DNA from: an uncultured Clostridia bacterium
GTDB taxonomy: Bacteria > Bacillota > Clostridia > Christensenellales > Pumilibacteraceae
Direction of reading: 5' to 3'
NCBI GenBank assembly: GCA_947588325.1
Contig: CANPYH010000045.1
Coordinates: 1-10,129, forward strand
DNA: 10,129 bases
Shown here: positions 7,136 through 10,129 of the stretch, one piece after another
Layout: the number at the start of each line of letters is the position of its first letter
How positions within the stretch are numbered: the first letter of the stretch is position 1
Notes under the pieces: generated by a model
What the model was told of the DNA's origin: nothing
Database searches by the model: none
The model's input: only the letters and a program-made list of their open reading frames with translations
Translations under genes and position numbers: made by a program

Positions 7136-7314
7136 TGCTTCTCCTCCCCACCAAACTCGCGGGTGGCAAGCGCCGCAATCTCTTTCAGACACGCCGAGCA
7201 GATATGCACGCTGCTCCGCACTCCCGTTCTCGAGGGGGAGAGGGTGTACTCCGCTCTGTTTCCGCACGCGCCGAGTTCGCAGCGCATTCTGTACTTACAT
7301 TGGGTTAATTCCAT
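7132..7314 (-). CDS. Small cysteine-rich, probably zinc-binding protein (60 aa)
   Basis: A tiny gene between the terminase pair and the portal, starting at ATG 7314 with GAGG 7 bases upstream and ending in TGA overlapped by the portal GTG. Cysteines lie at 6, 12, 17, 39 and 42, with His37. The pairs RCELGAC and HICSAC are separated by about 20 residues of beta-like sequence (RAEYTLSPSRTGVRSSVHIC), which resembles a small zinc ribbon. The C-terminal 15 residues (LKEIAALATREFGGEEKQ) are helical and charged. I do not recognise a named family. Zinc-ribbon proteins encoded next to terminase genes could bind DNA or support packaging, but nothing here proves it. The strong Shine-Dalgarno, coupling to the portal start and conserved-looking cysteine spacing support that it is a real gene despite its size. 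Confidence 0.65.
   Translation of the reverse strand: MELTQCKYRMRCELGACGNRAEYTLSPSRTGVRSSVHICSACLKEIAALATREFGGEEKQ
7141..7147 (-). promoter_or_regulatory. Ribosome binding site deciding the portal GTG start
   Basis: GGAGGAG within the end of the 60-residue gene lies five bases before the GTG at 7135, which itself overlaps the upstream TGA as GTGA. This favours a 617-residue portal over a longer reading from ATG 7267, and implies translational coupling. Confidence 0.8.
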
Positions 7315-7323
7315 TTTGTTACC

Positions 7324-7602
7324 TCACTTCTTTTTGTCTTTTTTACGGTGGAGCGCGTCCAGCTCCTTTAAGAGCCGCTCACGCTCCTCTTCGAGTTCCC
7401 GCTCGGTAGGCTGTACTTCGTCGGTGCGTTCGAGGAGTAGTTTGATAGCCGAAAGATCGGGCGGGACTTCTTTCATACATACCTTGTTCTTCACCTCGTT
7501 CCCCTCCGCGTCGTACTCCGTCGTGCGCTCGCTGAGGGTAAACCCCAACGCTTTGCGCCGCAACGCCTCCATAAGCTCGTTCTTATCTTCCTTATCTTCC
7601 AT
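7324..7602 (-). CDS. Small terminase-like C-terminal domain protein (92 aa)
   Basis: The start is ATG 7602, 5 bases after GAGGAG (7613-7608), overlapping the end of the terminase large gene by 11 bases. Residues 11-21 (MEALRRKALGF) followed by a short strand pair (SERTTEYDAEGNEVKNKVCM) and then KEVPPDLSAIKLLLER (44-59) are very like the middle and C-terminal segment of small terminase subunits of Gram-positive phages, where a lysine-rich strand precedes a P-P/D-x-x-A-x-x-x-x-L helix. The helix-turn-helix that normally precedes this segment and binds the packaging site is absent. Residues 66-86 form an acidic/basic coiled coil (TERELEEERERLLKELDALH) ending in a lysine tail (RKKDKKK). It may be a stripped-down small terminase or a terminase partner. 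The family link is my pattern judgement, not a search result. Confidence 0.65.
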   Translation of the reverse strand: MEDKEDKNELMEALRRKALGFTLSERTTEYDAEGNEVKNKVCMKEVPPDLSAIKLLLERTDEVQPTERELEEERERLLKELDALHRKKDKKK

Positions 7603-9031
7603 ACCTTCTCCTCAGCCCAAGCGCCGCTTTTGCAAGCCGTTCCTTATCCCGCTGCAACTCCGTCATAACGGTCGGCGCGTGCGTCGGCGAGGGTTTGGTC
7701 ATAAGATAATAGCGCAGCTCGTCGAGGCAGTGGTCGTCCTTTTTGACGGGATTGTCGCCGCTCCCCCAACTGTAAGTTTTCAGCTCGCGTATCAGATTGA
7801 CGCAACATCGGAAGATATACAGTTTGGGCGCGGTCTCACCTTTCAGATAGCTCTTGACCGTGCTTATTCCGCTGTATAAGTCCTTGTTTACGTGCGGGTT
7901 CACGGCTATTCCCCGCTCGGAGAACAGCTCGCTCACGCTCCGAAGCCCCGAGAGCGTGCGCTGGTTGGCGGCAGGGTCTATGTATGCGGAATAACGCCCG
8001 TAACGGTCGGTTTTCCAGCCCAACTCACGGCACTTCGCCGTAATCTCCGCGGCGTGCCAATCGACGTCCTTACCCGCTCGGTAATGCTCGGCGACGACGA
8101 ACACATTCCCGTCCCCGTCCACGGCGTACCAATGACAGGAAAGCGGATTGTTAAGCCCGGGGTCTATGGACATTGCGTCCTGCCACTCCCTCGGCAATGG
8201 GAAGGGATCGATGACATGCACGTTCTCGTCAAACTCGGGATAGACCAGCCCGCTGTTTTTGATAAACCTGCCGTACCGCCTGCTCTCGAGTACGTCGGCG
8301 GAGAGTACGCTCGTCAGGCTCTCGATCTCCCCCGCGTCGAGATAGGGGTTATCCGCCCACTCCATAAACTCGCACCACACCTCGGGATCTTCGGAGAGGT
8401 ATATCTTGTCGTACACAAAGGTCATGCCTTTCAGCGGCGTCATTGTGCCGAATAAGTCCCCCTTCCTGTCGAACACGCGCATGCGGCACTCGTCGTATAC
8501 GTCCTCGGGCGGCTCCTCGTCGAACCATACATAGTCGAGACTTGTCCCCTGAAACTTCTCTCTGCCGCTCTCGCAGGACTTAAACCCTATGCGGGAGAGG
8601 GAGCCGAACACGTTCTTGACCAATATGTAGTCGATAACTCCGCCCGCGGGATTGCTCGACTTGCCCGATACCATAACCACGTCCGCGATCCACTCGCGCT
8701 TGAGGTAGGATAGTATCTTTGCCTGCGCCACGTCCCGCTGTACCTCGCGGGTCAGGGATACTACCCACCCTTCCGTCGGCTTGTTTGGGCGGTATGGGTG
8801 TATTCCCCGAGCCAGCCACACCGTCTCCACCGCGCCGCACTCCGTCTTGCCGCTGCGGTTGCCGCCGAACACCCAACGGTTGCGCTTGGGGCACTTGTGA
8901 AAGGCAAGCTGCTTCTCATGCACGAGCGGCGGCTTGTTGTAATGGTCTATCCTGTTGTTGCGCCGCGCCTCGTCGAGTTTCTTCTCCACCGCCATAAGAC
9001 GGGCGACGATCTCCTTTTCGTCAATATTCAT
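7592..9031 (-). CDS. terL: Terminase large subunit, ATPase and nuclease (479 aa)
   Basis: Motor that cuts concatemeric phage DNA and pumps it into the procapsid through the portal. From ATG 9031: Walker A GGNRSGKT at residues 56-63, Walker B with catalytic acid in YVWFDEEPP (167-175), and the coupling motif GTMTPLKG (195-202). The C-terminal RNase H-like nuclease is marked by MSIDPGLNNP (Asp at about 290), YIDPAAN (Asp at about 352) and DDHCLDELRYY (acidic residues at about 432-437). All key positions are intact and the length is normal for the family. The start is chosen because GGAA lies 6 bases upstream and the helix MNIDEKEIVARLMAVEKKLD follows naturally; ATG 9037 is two codons upstream in the same frame and possible. 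ATG 9163 would run across the divergent neighbour and lacks a Shine-Dalgarno. The gene heads the minus-strand block, with no separate upstream small subunit in the window. Confidence 0.95.
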   Translation of the reverse strand: MNIDEKEIVARLMAVEKKLDEARRNNRIDHYNKPPLVHEKQLAFHKCPKRNRWVFGGNRSGKTECGAVETVWLARGIHPYRPNKPTEGWVVSLTREVQRDVAQAKILSYLKREWIADVVMVSGKSSNPAGGVIDYILVKNVFGSLSRIGFKSCESGREKFQGTSLDYVWFDEEPPEDVYDECRMRVFDRKGDLFGTMTPLKGMTFVYDKIYLSEDPEVWCEFMEWADNPYLDAGEIESLTSVLSADVLESRRYGRFIKNSGLVYPEFDENVHVIDPFPLPREWQDAMSIDPGLNNPLSCHWYAVDGDGNVFVVAEHYRAGKDVDWHAAEITAKCRELGWKTDRYGRYSAYIDPAANQRTLSGLRSVSELFSERGIAVNPHVNKDLYSGISTVKSYLKGETAPKLYIFRCCVNLIRELKTYSWGSGDNPVKKDDHCLDELRYYLMTKPSPTHAPTVMTELQRDKERLAKAALGLRRRYGR

Positions 9032-9087
9032 ACCCATTTCCGTAATTCGTCCAATATTCTGCCATGCGCCTGTGTTACAATACCCCA
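9032..9087. promoter_or_regulatory. Divergent intergenic region with possible promoter elements
   Basis: This 56-base gap separates the terminase start from the divergent membrane-protein gene. On the plus strand TGTTACAAT (9073-9081) reads as an extended -10 box (TG-N-TACAAT); its expected start point is at or next to the ATG at 9088. No good -35 is visible. On the minus strand TTGTAA (9081-9076), sixteen bases before AATATT (9059-9054), is a weak sigma70-like pair that could drive the terminase operon. One copy of CAATATTC lies at 9052-9059; its twin at 9022-9029 overlaps the terminase start. All promoter calls are by eye. Confidence 0.3.
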
Positions 9088-9870
9088 ATGAAAAAGTTAG
9101 CCATAACCGCCGCCCTGCTCTGCTCCCTTCTCGGTTTAATACTCGTGTGCATATATACCGCAAGCGTTTTGAATAGCTCTCGATTGCCGCTCGATAAGGG
9201 AGTTAATCCCGCGAACGTATATGCCGCAAGCGCGCTGCCCGCCGTGCAATATATGCGCATTACCGAGGCTATCCCATTCTATTCGGCGGAAAACGGCGCG
9301 TCATTGCTGTTCTACCTGCCCGCGACCTACTATGTCGCGCTCGAGGAGGAGGGCGAAGAGTACGACGCAGTGACCTACGAGGACTTGCACGGGTATATAC
9401 GGCACGCGAGCTGCGATAAAGTGAGTTACGAACCGAACGTTAAATACGCCGAATCGGGCGCCGTCGCACTCCAGAAGGACGTCGAGGCGGTTCGGTTCTA
9501 TTCCGACCAAGCCTGCGCGGATAAGATTGCAGAGTACACTGTCGGCGACAGGCTCTTTCTCTACGGCCAGGCGCGGGAGGGCATTTACTATTGCCGCCTG
9601 CACAAGTCTTACGGCGTCATATACGGCTATATCGGGGGGACGGGGGTTACCGTCACCTTGCCGCGGGATAACGCCGACCAGACCGCCGCGCCGCCCGCCG
9701 ACGAGCCGAGCGACGAACAGGAAGAGCCCAAGCCTAATCCCGACGGTGGCGACGATGATGTGTACGAGACTAATCTCGCCGTCCCCGTCCGCATTATACT
9801 TATAATCTCCCTCGCCGTCCCCGCCTTTTTGCTCGTCTTTCTTCTCACCCGCAAAGCAAAGAAAAAGTAA
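9088..9870 (+). CDS. Membrane-anchored surface protein with two SH3-like repeats (260 aa)
   Basis: Only plus-strand gene supported. The start ATG 9088 gives MKKLAITAALLCSLLGLILV, a lysine-headed hydrophobic segment typical of a signal peptide or signal anchor; no lipobox precedes Cys21. An ATG at 9064 in the same frame would prefix eight unlike residues, and neither has a Shine-Dalgarno. Residues about 53-108 and 133-186 look like a repeat: each has an FYS strand (AIPFYSAENG, AVRFYSDQAC), a strand ending in a Y-rich turn, a Y-x-V-x-Y or Y-Y-C-R strand, and closes on GYI (HGYIRH, YGYIGG), as in bacterial SH3-like domains. Residues about 194-228 are an acidic, proline-rich linker. Residues 235-253 are a membrane helix followed by RKAKKK. 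The protein is therefore probably outside the cell, tethered at the C-terminus, possibly contacting the cell wall. I cannot name a family; it may be chromosomal or phage-borne. Confidence 0.85.
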   Translation: MKKLAITAALLCSLLGLILVCIYTASVLNSSRLPLDKGVNPANVYAASALPAVQYMRITEAIPFYSAENGASLLFYLPATYYVALEEEGEEYDAVTYEDLHGYIRHASCDKVSYEPNVKYAESGAVALQKDVEAVRFYSDQACADKIAEYTVGDRLFLYGQAREGIYYCRLHKSYGVIYGYIGGTGVTVTLPRDNADQTAAPPADEPSDEQEEPKPNPDGGDDDVYETNLAVPVRIILIISLAVPAFLLVFLLTRKAKKK

Positions 9871-9965
9871 CCGCAAAGCGCCAAAAGCGAAACATTAAGC
9901 ACAATAGATAGTTTTAGGAAGATATATTGCGATATCTACACGACGCGTTAAGAATGTAGAGGCAT

Positions 9966-10035
9966 TGAGAATACTTTTGTAAAGACTGAAATATTGTCTT
10001 TGAGAATACTTTTGTAAAGACTGAAATATTGTCTT
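9966..10035. repeat. Two perfect tandem copies of a 35-base unit with hairpin potential
   Basis: Copies at 9966-10000 and 10001-10035 are identical. Each contains AAAGAC and GTCTTT separated by nine bases (9981-9986 with 9996-10001; 10016-10021 with 10031-10036), so each can form a six-base-pair stem. A degenerate third copy follows at about 10033-10063 (TTTTATAAAGACCGAATGAA, then AATAGTGTTCTTTTGTAGAG-like). There is no intervening spacer, so it is not a CRISPR array. The second hairpin is followed by a T run (GTCTTTTTAT) on the plus strand and could act as a weak terminator after the 9088-9870 gene; the stem is AT-rich and short. Confidence 0.85.
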
Positions 10036-10092
10036 TTTATAAAGACCGAATGAAATAGTGTTCTTTTGTAGAGCCCAAAAGAACCAAAAGAC

Positions 10093-10120
10093 TCCGGGAC
10101 ACTTTCGACTGTGTCCCGGA
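10093..10120. terminator. Perfect 10-base-pair hairpin, possible leftward terminator
   Basis: TCCGGGACAC (10093-10102) and GTGTCCCGGA (10111-10120) are exact reverse complements around an eight-base loop, TTTCGACT. On the plus strand the hairpin is followed by CCCCGCAAC, not a T run. On the minus strand it is followed, after a G, by TCTTTTGGTTCTTTT, a broken U-rich tract, so it could end transcripts coming from the right of the window. It could equally be an interspersed intergenic repeat. The inverted repeat is certain; the terminator role is tentative. Confidence 0.5.
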
Positions 10121-10129
10121 CCCCGCAAC

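Larger units (their letters stand above)
9871..10129. other. AT-rich intergenic region with no supported gene
   Basis: After the stop at 9870 the sequence changes from GC-rich coding DNA to strongly AT-rich DNA from about 9890 to 10085, then returns to GC-rich sequence at the hairpin. The minus-strand open frame across it has repeat-derived, low-complexity sequence (KNTISFGLYKK, SLQKYSQRQYFSLYKS) and no Shine-Dalgarno. No tRNA, integrase site or RNA gene is recognised. It holds the 35-base tandem repeats and the terminal hairpin listed separately. Confidence 0.6.

Noticed and set aside
7136..7267. Longer N-terminus for the portal from ATG 7267
   Set aside because: It would overlap most of the cysteine-rich gene; the GTG at 7135 has a near-perfect ribosome site and a GTGA junction.
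9032..9163. Longer N-terminus for the terminase from ATG 9163
   Set aside because: The extra residues do not resemble a terminase, no Shine-Dalgarno is present, and the extension runs across the start of the divergent gene.
9921..9936. GATAT/ATATC inverted repeat
   Set aside because: A five-base AT-only stem is too weak and too common in this composition to call a feature.
9928..9956. Plus-strand promoter TTGCGA with a TAAGAAT-like box
   Set aside because: Both hexamers match consensus poorly, and such matches arise by chance in AT-rich sequence.
9966..10063. Tandem repeats as a CRISPR array
   Set aside because: The copies are directly adjacent with no spacers and no cas gene nearby.
9895..10128. 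77-codon minus-strand open frame over the AT-rich region
   Set aside because: It is built from the 35-base repeats and the hairpin, has no ribosome site and no recognisable protein character.

Overview
The window looks like part of a temperate or remnant tailed phage, most like a podovirus with P22-type organisation, carried by a GC-rich member of the Firmicutes, probably an uncultured gut Clostridia. The host guess rests on purine-rich Shine-Dalgarno sites (AAGGAG, GGAGG) 4-9 bases before most starts, tightly overlapping genes, and phage proteins whose style matches Clostridia phages. No host marker gene is present, so it is an inference.

From about 9031 leftwards to the window edge, eleven genes lie on the minus strand in one operon-like block with almost no intergenic DNA. 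In transcription order they are: terminase large subunit (9031-7592); a 92-residue protein like the C-terminal part of a small terminase (7602-7324); a 60-residue cysteine-rich, probably zinc-binding protein (7314-7132); portal (7135-5282, GTG start); an 80-residue coiled-coil protein in the scaffold position (5292-5050); major capsid protein (5027-3873); a 91-residue unknown (3864-3589); a 125-residue head-tail adaptor candidate (3610-3233); a 451-residue tail hub/stabilisation candidate (3231-1876); a 291-residue beta-rich tail protein (1874-999); and a further beta-rich tail protein (989 to beyond position 1) cut by the window edge. This is a DNA-packaging, procapsid and short-tail module. 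No head-maturation protease, tape measure or tail-tube gene lies between the portal and the tail proteins, which fits a short-tailed phage.

The terminase start sits only 56 bases from a divergent plus-strand gene (9088-9870). That gene encodes a membrane-anchored surface protein with two SH3-like repeats, an acidic proline-rich linker, a C-terminal membrane segment and a basic tail. It is either a chromosomal neighbour, which would make this a prophage edge or deletion scar, or a phage-borne accessory gene. The 56-base gap has a possible extended -10 box for the plus-strand gene and two copies of CAATATTC 30 bases apart.

The right end (9871-10129) has no convincing gene. It is markedly AT-rich for about 190 bases, with two perfect tandem copies of a 35-base unit that can each form a small hairpin and a decayed third copy. 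It ends with a perfect 10-base-stem hairpin at 10093-10120. Long open frames on the plus strand opposite the phage genes are treated as shadows.
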